Assembly: GCF_030384665.1 (NCBI RefSeq)
Contig: NC_083676.1
Span: forward strand, 1,612,001 to 1,676,000
Direction: 5' to 3'
Source: Lodderomyces elongisporus
Lineage: Eukaryota; Ascomycota; Pichiomycetes; Serinales; Debaryomycetaceae
Length of the DNA stretch: 64,000 bases
Positions 11,001 through 19,000 of this stretch are shown piece by piece (position 1 is the stretch's first letter; every line of letters starts with the position of its first letter). A program made the position numbers and the translations under genes. Under the pieces are notes generated by a model. The model was not told the DNA's origin, searched no databases, and was given only the letters and a program-made list of their open reading frames with translations.

Positions 11001-11479
11001 TCAGCAATCCTGGCATCTTTTTCAACAAGAAAAGATTCCATTTGCGTATTAAATTTGAACTTGTACTCCTGTTCAAGTTTTCTCGCATTTTCCTGTGTTA
11101 TTCTGAGGTCTGCTCGTACATTCAAAAGTTCTTCTTCTTTTCTAGTGATTTGTTTAATTAGTTTGGTGTGCTCGCCTTGTGTGCTAGCCTCTTCATCAAC
11201 CAATGATTTCACTTTTTGGCTCAATTCGCTCGTCTTGGATTCCAAATCAACTTTCTCCTTCTTCAATTTGCCTAGCGTCAGTTCCAACTCACTTTGCAAA
11301 TCTTTCAACTCTTTTTGCAATTGCAACACTTTGGCATCTGAAGCTTCGGCAGTGCTCTTAACATGATGATCTAATTGCTGCTTAACGCGCTCAAGCTCCA
11401 ATGACCTGGCCACGAATAGTCTATAGAGCACTGCTGATAATAGACACGCCGATGTGGTAATTAAAAGTGTATAGAACAT
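8093..11479 (-). CDS. N-terminally anchored coiled-coil protein with long E/K-rich repeats
   Basis: This encodes a 1128-residue protein starting at the ATG at 11479. Residues ~3-24 (FYTLLITTSACLLSAVLYRL) form a hydrophobic stretch that looks like a signal anchor. Residues ~28-345 are heptad-rich and should form a long coiled coil. A Ser/Thr-rich break follows, then another short helical part. From ~590 to ~740 come tandem Glu/Lys units of the kind KEIEDVKEDEKEEEVKEKE, and near 900-950 an almost pure Glu/Lys block. The C-terminus is Ser-rich and ends in a basic KKKKKGKNKKKSK tail. The architecture (one N-terminal anchor, coiled coil, charged repeats) recalls ER receptors such as p180/kinectin or Golgi tethers. 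This is only an architectural likeness; I do not recognise an orthologue. The repeats create long open frames on the opposite strand, which I do not believe are genes. Confidence 0.85.
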   Translation of the reverse strand: MFYTLLITTSACLLSAVLYRLFVARSLELERVKQQLDHHVKSTAEASDAKVLQLQKELKDLQSELELTLGKLKKEKVDLESKTSELSQKVKSLVDEEASTQGEHTKLIKQITRKEEELLNVRADLRITQENARKLEQEYKFKFNTQMESFLVEKDARIAELEVQEADWKSQVTNLTKELAINQKTLYDAKSSIKRLEQTIQEAEKNKAKLEQEKGFYIAENNENICKIELKTRELEELKQNYESLQSDYEKASKDLQHSEQVVIDTEKIVEDLKVTQTLLNTQLTKEKEQQKEQQKELLEQVNDLESKVREKDQLVQELETELAPLKDFYRQYTEYTDSLKKSDTEFSELSTTNVSTPTHSSMSDISELQKYIVHLKEEVNNLQENSTNVNKSGDKNSNQNNIQNPNPSISQLKRQVETLNTIKDKFEKHSAEEISKNLTYLVALKEFKKVYESKGNKDIDGSQDVVQNLEKLIGLNNESIEFNTEARDELKELDEKLDSIARSNSDNEGAREDENEYGDSEETSPRVESNKEQEGHESPKQDTVFEKKKIPEENGSKSNTLASKWANDDIEKDIDSEGKEEEDEMEEEKKEEEEKEIEDVKEDEIEKEKDEEVKDIEDVKEDEKEEEVKEKEEIEDVKEDEKEDEKEEEVKEKEEIEDVKEDETEKEKEEKQDEKEDEKEEEVKEIEDVKEDEEVKEKEEKQDEKEEEVKEKEDLKEDEKGDEKEDRNNNVPEGMQDSISTTETSLKGEKTLSGDTQSSNTKAENLSHTQDAEGIEKTNTEPEENAKAESHSKPLEPETPALLADEKLNLKYDLEKASTQKVERKSESFDPVDSSDTAKVTPDVESAESEKKETMDSLDCSPDSLSPVKNGDDDANKEAFTIEISNPTKQQRELEEEKEEKEEEKEEKEEKEELEKEKEEEEEEKEEEEEEKEEEEEKEEEEKEEEEEKEEEEKKDDDDDKENPNTSSINSESDKHGEIKDPTLSNNIANKMVAERQSNKAIIEHNQHDPLSNPMSDQSIKDFARKAFGDGGQISCQKEEHKDEANEKNEVDKTTESNDEHHQGEEEEKAEEEAEGSDEDQESEKGVTDTPLSSSSSKLTTPSSASKNSSPKKKKKGKNKKKSKTTF
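8600..8800. repeat. TTC/TCT codon repeat (Glu/Lys block of the coiled-coil gene)
   Basis: This is a nearly pure pyrimidine tract on the plus strand built of TTCTTCTTCTTTCTC-like units. It codes on the minus strand for about 60 Glu and Lys residues. It is likely to vary in length between strains. Confidence 0.85.
9290..9760. repeat. Imperfect minisatellite coding KEDE/EVKE repeats
   Basis: Recurrent plus-strand blocks such as TCTTCCTTCACGTCTTCAAT and TTTCACTTCCTCTTCTTTC code on the minus strand for the EDVKEDE and KEEEVKE units. The units differ by small in-frame insertions and substitutions, as expected of an expanding minisatellite within a coding region. Confidence 0.8.
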
Positions 11480-11862
11480 ATGAGGTATATGTGATTACGT
11501 TGTATTATAACCCTTTTTTTGTTTTGTTTCGTTGTTTTTTTTTTGTTTTTTTTTTCAAAAAAACTAAAAACTAAAAAAGTAGAATATCTATATTCAAGAG
11601 TGATGAAGTAGTTGTATAGAATTATTTGTGTCAACGCACTGAAAAAGTGACTAGAACTGATGGAGATCAGAATTGTTAGAAGCGTGTTCCAATTACACGT
11701 AAAATATTTATATTTGTAAAAAAAAAAAAAATTAATGAAACAAAAACCTTTAAATTGTAGCTGAAAAGAAGTTTCTTATTCTTTACTTCCAGAGATGTTG
11801 TAGATTACTTCTAAAATAACTTTAACAAGAAAACAATTACTTAGTACAGTTGTTTTCAGCCA
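11480..11862. other. Intergenic region between coiled-coil gene and tRNA-Lys
   Basis: This is the upstream region of the minus-strand coiled-coil gene and the 5' flank of the tRNA gene. It contains several T and A runs (11515-11552, 11719-11732). I see no gene or recognisable mobile-element end. Confidence 0.6.
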
Positions 11863-11936
11863 GCCTGGCTAGCTCAATCGGCTAGAGCATCTGACTCTTA
11901 ATCAGAAGGTTGCGGGTTCGAGTCCCGCGTTGGGCT
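11863..11936 (+). tRNA. tRNA-Lys (anticodon CTT)
   Basis: A 74-nt cloverleaf can be folded by eye. The acceptor arm GCCTGGC pairs with GTTGGGC (including G-U pairs) and has discriminator T. The D-arm has GCTC...GAGC. The anticodon stem TCTGA/TCAGA encloses the loop CTCTTAA, giving anticodon CTT, which reads AAG (Lys). The T-arm is GCGGG-TTCGAGT-CCCGC. Internal A-box-like (TAGCTCAATCGG) and B-box (GGTTCGAGTCC) promoters are present. A T4 run starting at the discriminator, then a T7 run from 11941, can act as Pol III terminator. There is no intron. Confidence 0.97.
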
Positions 11937-11947
11937 TTTGTTTTTTT
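11937..11947 (+). terminator. Pol III terminator T-runs after tRNA-Lys
   Basis: The tRNA 3' end is followed directly by TTT, G and seven T residues on the coding strand, which is the expected RNA polymerase III termination signal. Confidence 0.75.
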
Positions 11948-13090
11948 CTTTTAGTTCAAAGCTAAAATTTTTTTTTTTTGTTTTTCTGGCCATGCAATAA
12001 AAGCATTCAGATTAAACCTGAAATATAAATTCTGAGTTTTCAATTTTGTATTTATCATTATTATTGTTGATGATGTTGTTGTTGTTCAGTTATTCATTCA
12101 GCAAAAGTGTGTACTGAAAGCAAAAGGTACTGGAATAAAATCCCACGTATTTTTTTGAATAAGACAGAATGATTACTTTGGAAATAGGAAAAGGAATCAA
12201 GAAAAAAAAAAATTTGGTTTTAGATTCACGCAAAGAATTATTGAAAAGAAAAGAACAGCCATAATATTATATTTTAGTAAATCTATATTCAACAATCAAA
12301 TCAGTCTGATTATTGTGCTAGAAGATTGATACTCAGGTACAAGAGTGCTAGTGATGAAAAGTTTTGAAGGTGGCGAAGAAAAAAGAATACTACAAAACAA
12401 AATCTTAAAGAGGATAAGATAAGGGATGATTTATAGCTGACGAATGTCGTCAAACTCCAAGTTGGTTTATTACTCTTATCGCTTTCTCCAGGCTTAGACA
12501 TAAATAAAAAAAAAATTGACTATAATTTTCAAGAGATGAAAGAAGAAAAGGGCAAACTATCGGAATTGAAAAAAAATGCTATATTCCCTTTCAAATCTGA
12601 TAATTTTATACTAATGGTGACTTGTTTGCAAATTCAACATAGCTGCAAAATATAAAGACATAAAAGACAGAGAAAATAAAAAGAATAAAATAGGTAAATT
12701 CAAAAAAAAAAAAAAAAGAAATTCAATTTTGTGTACTGAAGTGACCCCAACTTCAAATCCGAGACGGGAAATCAAACTGGAATATCCACACTTTCTTTTG
12801 TTATTTCGATATATATTTATATACATATACTTATACTTAATTTTTTTTAGCAGCAAACATACAATACAGACTGTAGAGACATCTAAGACAATTTCCAAGC
12901 ATTCAAGACATTTATATTTTGGCGGTAATATCCAAATTTTTTTTTTTTTACTTATGAGTTAAGCAATACTCAACTATAAAGAAGTGTGTTCTTCCTTCCG
13001 TTTTATGGTCTTGTCTGCCTTCTCCTCCTCCTTCCCCTATCCATTCTCCTTATTTTGTTTTGTTTTGTTTTGTTTTGATCTCAAAAACCA
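11948..13090. other. Intergenic region upstream of F-box gene
   Basis: About 1.1 kb of AT-rich DNA with A/T runs. A repeated TTTTG block at 13052-13076 lies just upstream of the F-box ATG. The only frame worth a note is a 63-codon minus-strand ATG frame at 12310-12501, listed separately with low confidence. Confidence 0.55.
12310..12501 (-). CDS. Possible small membrane protein, 63 aa (doubtful)
   Basis: An ATG-started frame gives a polar N-terminus (MSKPGESDKSNKPTW) followed by ~40 residues rich in Leu, Phe, Ser and Val that could span a membrane once. I recognise no family, there is no clear expression signal, and random AT-rich DNA yields such frames. It is recorded only because its composition is less simple than the neighbouring shadows. 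Confidence 0.15.
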   Translation of the reverse strand: MSKPGESDKSNKPTWSLTTFVSYKSSLILSSLRFCFVVFFFLRHLQNFSSLALLYLSINLLAQ

Positions 13091-14404
13091 ATGTTGCAAG
13101 AACTTCCATTAGAGATAATCGAGAGAATAGGATTCTCCTTGGATCAGAATGATATCATATCGTTGATGTTGACCAACTCCACGTTTCATAATTTGTTGCA
13201 ACCGTTGCTTTACTCGGTCATCAATATTGACGCCACACCAAAATTTTTCCATGATCATGACACGCCTGGGTTGAAGGAGTTTTTCTATCAATATAATGTA
13301 TATAAGCTCGATCAGTATAATTTTGCCAAAGCAGTCACCATAAGAACTACGTTTCAACTCAAGTTGTTCTTCAAGAAAGTTGCAAAGTATGCCCACCACG
13401 TGAGAAAGTTTATGTGCATGCAACTACCGGATATCCCTGATTTGGAAGTTGTTGATTATTTGCAACTCGTGTTGCCAATGATGAAACAACTCGAGCTGTT
13501 TTACTGGGATCATAATTATGCTATACCGGCTACACTTCTAAGAGGTAATCTGCAACTTCGTCAAGTGCAAGGTTATATTGAGGGAATCACATGGCTGCCG
13601 GTGTTGAAAGAAGGCGTGTTTACAAATACTGAAGGTGATGTTCCCATGAACCTATCCACCTTGTGTTTAAGAAATGCTGATCTAACCAATTTTACATACG
13701 ATTACAGTCAAACAAAGTCGCTAACTATAGAGAATTGCACATACAAGAGAAACTATTTGCTTTGTCAAGATTTTTCAGGCTTGAGGCATCTCACTATTGA
13801 TATGGAGAGTGATAGTAGTATACCTACACTTTTATCGAGACTTCAACTAGAATCTTTGGAGGTCAAAAACATAGCAAGCACCAACAGATTATTGGATTTG
13901 TTGGCAAGTGAGAAGTTGTACTCGTTGCAGATAATGCCAGCTCTAGAAGTACATGACATGAAACAGTTGACTAGGTTTACAAACTTGAAGTATCTTGAGT
14001 TGTCGATTTTGGAAAAAGATTTGCTTGAACTTCTTCGTTTCCTCACCACATCTCCACCACTGCTACTACTACTACAACAGCAGCAGCAGCAGCAGCAACA
14101 ACAGCAGCAGCAAAAACTCGAATTTATTTCATTCAATGTATTGGAGCCTTCCGAGAGAAATAATAGTCTTATTGCAGAGGAGTACTGGCAGTGTTCTAGG
14201 ACTTCGATCAATATCGTTGATCAAAACAGACAAAAGTATCAAGATTTTGCGTTGGAGTACCATAGAAAATTGAATGATTTGAGATGGGTCATGTTTAATG
14301 GAAATGGTAAGAAGTACATGTTTGAATTCGATGCCGAAAAGTCGGTAATTTATAGAGATGGATTGGAAAGTTACTTTTCCAGACTTGTAAATACACTAAT
14401 ATAA
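13091..14404 (+). CDS. F-box protein with C-terminal polyglutamine tract
   Basis: This encodes a 437-residue protein from the ATG at 13091. Residues ~3-45 (LQELPLEIIERIGFSL...ISLMLTNSTFHNLLQPLLY) fit an F-box, the Skp1-binding element of SCF ubiquitin ligases. The rest is Leu-rich with irregular repeats such as LRHLTIDME, LESLEVKNI and LKYLELSIL. This suggests a degenerate leucine-rich-repeat substrate-binding part. A Gln run of about 14 residues, preceded by a Leu run, sits near residues 328-345 and is coded by CAG/CAA. The specific orthologue is not recognised. It is probably an adaptor that selects proteins for ubiquitination, inferred from the F-box alone. Confidence 0.85.
   Translation: MLQELPLEIIERIGFSLDQNDIISLMLTNSTFHNLLQPLLYSVINIDATPKFFHDHDTPGLKEFFYQYNVYKLDQYNFAKAVTIRTTFQLKLFFKKVAKYAHHVRKFMCMQLPDIPDLEVVDYLQLVLPMMKQLELFYWDHNYAIPATLLRGNLQLRQVQGYIEGITWLPVLKEGVFTNTEGDVPMNLSTLCLRNADLTNFTYDYSQTKSLTIENCTYKRNYLLCQDFSGLRHLTIDMESDSSIPTLLSRLQLESLEVKNIASTNRLLDLLASEKLYSLQIMPALEVHDMKQLTRFTNLKYLELSILEKDLLELLRFLTTSPPLLLLLQQQQQQQQQQQQQKLEFISFNVLEPSERNNSLIAEEYWQCSRTSINIVDQNRQKYQDFALEYHRKLNDLRWVMFNGNGKKYMFEFDAEKSVIYRDGLESYFSRLVNTLI
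14077..14112. repeat. CAG/CAA repeat coding polyglutamine
   Basis: In-frame CAG and CAA codons inside the F-box gene make a pure Gln run, which is likely length-polymorphic. Confidence 0.85.
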
Positions 14405-14446
14405 TTGAAAAAAAACACACACATTAGCTCAAATACCAGAAGAACA

Positions 14447-14476
14447 ATAAAACATAAAACATAAAACATAAAACAT
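14447..14476. repeat. ATAAAAC heptamer repeat, 4 copies
   Basis: Four exact copies of the 7-mer ATAAAAC lie just downstream of the F-box gene. Degenerate AAAAGAC-like copies follow. Confidence 0.85.
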
Positions 14477-15135
14477 GAAACAAAAGACAAAAGACAAAAA
14501 ATAAAAGATAAATGATAAAAAAAAGCTATTGAGTTGAAGATGTAGATCATTTGTAATAGTCCCGAAATCATACAAAACTTTTGATATTCAATTGAAAACA
14601 AGAAATACAGGAAAAAGAAAAGGAAGAAAAAACAAGAAAAAAGAAGGACACACACACAAACAAGGTGGTTGACATTCTAGTTCTATTTGTTTTTTTTTAA
14701 TCTTTTCTTTTTCTTTCTTCCTTAAAGAATAACATAATTTCAGGGTGGAGATGATCTAGAAATTGTTCTCCCAAAATCAAAAGTGTTCCCCTTGTACCAT
14801 TTTAAACTGAAAATAAACGAATATAATCAGGGTAAACGAGAAGGCATTAAGCTTTGGTGTAAAATGTGAGAGTAAAAATCAATAAAAAAGAAATTGCAAG
14901 AGTCAAATGTAGTAGTATATGTGTATTGATGGATCTATACACTGTTGATGAATTGGAATAAAGAAGTAGACTAAAGTGTAAAGAGCAAGAAATTTTTTTT
15001 CGTTTTAATTTTTTGAAAAAAAAAAATATAGAATATGTTCATTGAGTTCATGATGAGACTGAACAATTTTTTTTTTTTTTCAAATCACCAGTATGTCGTA
15101 CTAAAACAATTCTCGACATTAAAAGTAGACATAAA

Positions 15136-15164
15136 CACGTGATACTCAACACGTGCTACGTGAC
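15136..15164. promoter_or_regulatory. E-box cluster (CACGTG) upstream of FAS2
   Basis: Two CACGTG hexamers (15136-15141 and 15150-15155) and a TACGTGAC half-match (15157-15164) lie within 29 bp, about 0.9 kb upstream of the FAS2 start codon. CACGTG is bound by bHLH factors such as Cbf1 and Tye7 in yeasts. The assignment to FAS2 control is inferred from position; distance is a caveat. Confidence 0.5.
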
Positions 15165-15237
15165 AATTGACAAAAGTTTTTTTTTTTTCCTTCTTCTCTA
15201 TTAAATTTTATTTTCTTTCCCAATTTTTGTATTAGGT

Positions 15238-15240
<3 letters not shown>

Positions 15241-15272
<32 letters not shown>

Positions 15273-15281
15273 TTTTTTTTT
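15241..15281. repeat. TTA trinucleotide repeat plus T-run
   Basis: Ten TTA copies are followed by a run of T residues, in the FAS2 upstream region. Confidence 0.9.
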
Positions 15282-16026
15282 CAATTTTTCTGTTGGTTGC
15301 AAAAATGTTGGGACATTTCAACCAATTTTTTTGAGCCAACCAAAGCCATTTTTTGCAGAGATACATTGGATGCATCAAGTTAAAAACATCTTATGTTTTC
15401 TTTTTCTTCTTTCTTTTTTTTTTTTTTGTACTAAAAACGAATCTACTATAGCTATGTTATGAGTAAACGTAGTATCTTCATTATAGTGTACGTGCAAGCT
15501 AATTCAATATTTAGCTCTATATATATATAGATATAGGCTGGTTAAAGGATTAAAGGAATAAAAAAAAAGAAAAACACAACATAAAAGTGATTGTTGGTTG
15601 AGTGCAATGAGGTTGGCTCGGAGTTTGTGTTTTTGTGTAACCAATATCCCTAACTTTTGTCTTTATTTATTTTTTTTTTTTTTGTTGTACAGGCGGAAAA
15701 AATAAAAAAAAGAGAGACAAATTTTACCACCACAACGACGTGTTTGTTTTGTATGTCTCGTTTTGGCTGTTCCTCTTTCTTTCAATTTAATTTAATTTAA
15801 TTTTTTGTTTTTTGGGTCGTTGTGCATCTAATGGTATCTTCGCATATAAGTTCAAGATAAGATCCTTGTTTTTCTTTTCCTTTTTCTTCTTCCTTTTCTT
15901 TCGATTATCTTATTTGAAATCTCTTCATTTTCTTATACTTGTTTTTCCATTTTTTCTTCCAATCGAAGATCTTAATATATACCATTGACTCCATTAATCA
16001 ACTGGAAGCAAAAAGAATAATTTATA

Positions 16027-19000
16027 ATGAGACCAGAGATTGAGCAAGAGTTATCTCACACGCTTTTAACAGAGTTATTGGCATACCAATTTGCCTCTCC
16101 AGTTAGATGGATCGAGACCCAAGATGTCTTTTTGAAACAGCACAATACAGAAAGAGTGGTGGAAATTGGTCCATCCCCAACTTTGGCTGGTATGGCTTCG
16201 AGAACTATCAAGGCGAAATACGAGTCATACGATGCTGCATTGTCTTTACAACGTCAAGTTTTGTGCTACTCCAAGGATGCTAAGGAAATTTACTACAAGT
16301 CAGATCCAGTTGAAGTGCAAGAACCAAAGAAGGAAGAGCCAAGTGCACCTGCTTCACAAGCACCTGCTGCTGCACCAACTCCAGCCCCTGCGCCTGCTGC
16401 TGCTGCGCCTGCTGCTGCACCTTCCGGTCCTGTTGACTCTGTTCCAGATGAACCAGTCAAGGCTTCACTCTTGATCCACGTTTTGGTTGCTCAAAAATTA
16501 AAGAAACCATTGGATGCTGTACCAACATCAAAGGCCATCAAGGATTTGGTTAATGGTAAGTCCACAGTGCAAAATGAGATCTTGGGTGATTTGGGTAAAG
16601 AGTTTGGCTCAACTCCTGAAAAGCCCGAGGATACTCCATTGGAGGAATTGGCTGAACAATTCCAAGACACATTCTCTGGCCAATTGGGTAAGACTTCTAC
16701 TTCCCTTATTGGTAGATTGATGTCCTCCAAAATGCCTGGTGGTTTCTCAATAACCTCGGCTAGAAAGTACTTGGAAGCAAGATTTGGCTTAGGAGCAGGA
16801 AGACAAGACTCTGTCTTGTTGACTGCTTTGTGTAATGAACCAGCCAACAGATTAGGTTCCGAGGCCGAGGCCAAGGCGTACTTTGACACTGTCGCTCAGA
16901 AGTACGCTTCTCAAGCTGGTATCTCATTAGCATCAGCATCATCTGGTGGAGCTGGTGGCGCTGGTGGTGCCGGTGGTGCGGTTGTTGATAGTGCTGCATT
17001 AGACGCATTGACTGCCGAAAACAAGAACTTGGCAAGACAACAATTGGAAGTTTTGGCTAGATACCTCCAAGTTGACCTCAACCAAGGCGCCAAGTCTTTT
17101 ATCAAAGAAAAAGAGGCCACCGCCGTCTTGCAAAAGGAATTAGACTTGTGGGTTGCAGAACATGGAGAATTTTACGCCAATGGTATCAAACCAGCTTTTT
17201 CACCATTAAAATCAAGAACCTACGATTCATACTGGAATTGGGCTAGGCAAGATGTCTTATCCATGTGGTACGATATCATCTTTGGAAAATTGACCTCAGT
17301 CGACAGAGAAACCATTAACCAATGTATTCAAATCATGAACAGAGCCAACCCAACATTGATCAAGTTTATGCAATACCACATTGATCTTTGTCCCGAATAT
17401 AGAGGTGAAACTTATCGCTTGGCCAAAAAATTGGGTGAACAGTTGATCGACAACTGTAAGCAAGTTTTGGGTGAAGACCCAGTTTACAAAGATGTGACAA
17501 AGATTACAGGTCCAAAAACCACTGTTGGCGCCAAAGGTGAAATTGTTTACGAAGAAGCCAACAAAGAATCGGTTAGAAAATTTGAACAATATGTCTACGA
17601 AATGGCCCAAGGTGGTCCAATGACCAAGATTAGGCAACCAACAATCCAAGAAGATTTGGCTAGAGTCTACAAAGCCATCTCTAAACAGGCTTCAAGGGAT
17701 AGCAAGTTGGAAATACAAAAAGTTTACGATCAATTGTTGAAAGTGGTTGCTGCCTCAGGTGAAATTGAAACCGAAACGGCTACAAAGGATGCTTTGGCAT
17801 TGGCCACTGGTGCTAATACACCAACCGAGGAAGACGAATTGTCGACAGCATCTGATGATGACGAAATTGCTTCGTTGCCAGATAGAAAGACTTCTATTGT
17901 GCAACCAGTGTCTTCATACATTCCATCACAAACAATCCCATTCTTACATATTCAAAGTAAAAAACAAACGGGTGATTGGGAATACGACCGCAAATTGTCT
18001 TCACTTTATTTGGATGGATTGGAGTCTGCTGCTATTAACGGTTTGACTTTCAAAGGTAAACAAGTTTTGGTTACTGGTGCAGGTGCAGGCTCAATTGGTG
18101 CCGAAATCTTGCAAGGTTTGATTAGCGGTGGTGCCAAGGTGATTGTTACCACATCAAGGTTCTCCAAAAAAGTAACTGAGTACTACCAAAATATGTATGC
18201 TAGATACGGTGCTGCTGGATCCACATTGATTGTTGTTCCATTCAACCAAGGTTCTAAACAAGATGTTGACGCTTTAGTAGATTACATTTACAATGATCCT
18301 AAGAAGAATGGTTTGGACTGGGACTTGGATGTCATTATTCCATTTGCTGCTATTCCAGAAAATGGTAACGGTATCGACAATATTGACTCGAAATCAGAAT
18401 TCGCTCACAGAATCATGTTGACCAATCTTTTAAGATTGTTGGGTGCTGTCAAGTCAAGAAAGACTACAGACACTAGACCAGCTCAATGTATTTTACCATT
18501 ATCTCCAAATCACGGTACTTTTGGTTTTGATGGGTTGTACTCTGAGTCAAAGATCTCTTTAGAGACTTTGTTCAACAGATGGTATTCTGAAGATTGGGGA
18601 ACCAAATTGACCATTTGTGGTGCAATCATTGGTTGGACCAGAGGTACTGGTTTGATGAGTGCCAACAATATCATTGCCGAAGGTATTGAAAAATTGGGAG
18701 TTAGAACTTTCTCCCAAAAGGAGATGGCTTTCAACATCTTGGGTTTGTTGACTCCAGAATTGGTTAAATTATGTCAAGAAGAGCCAGTTATGGCAGATTT
18801 GAATGGTGGCTTACAATTTATTGACAACTTGAAAGAGTTTACCTCTAAATTGAGAAATGATTTGACTGAAACTGCCGAGATTAGAAGAGCTGTTTCCATC
18901 GAGTCCGCTATTGAACAAAAAGTCATTAATGGTGATAATGTTGATGCAAACTACAGCAAGGTTACAGTTCAAGCCAGAGCTAACATGAAGTTTGATTTCC

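Larger units (their letters stand above)
14405..16026. other. 1.6 kb upstream region of FAS2
   Basis: There is no gene here. It holds a four-copy ATAAAAC repeat (14447-14476), a TTA repeat with T-run (15241-15281), several long T-runs, a cluster of CACGTG E-boxes (15136-15164), and a pyrimidine-rich stretch close to the FAS2 start. The region serves as the 3' flank of the F-box gene and the FAS2 promoter. Confidence 0.6.

Noticed and set aside
11863..13090. Retrotransposon or LTR remnant near tRNA-Lys
   Set aside because: tRNA flanks in yeasts often hold Ty-like LTRs, so I looked for TG...CA ends and target duplications on both sides and found none.
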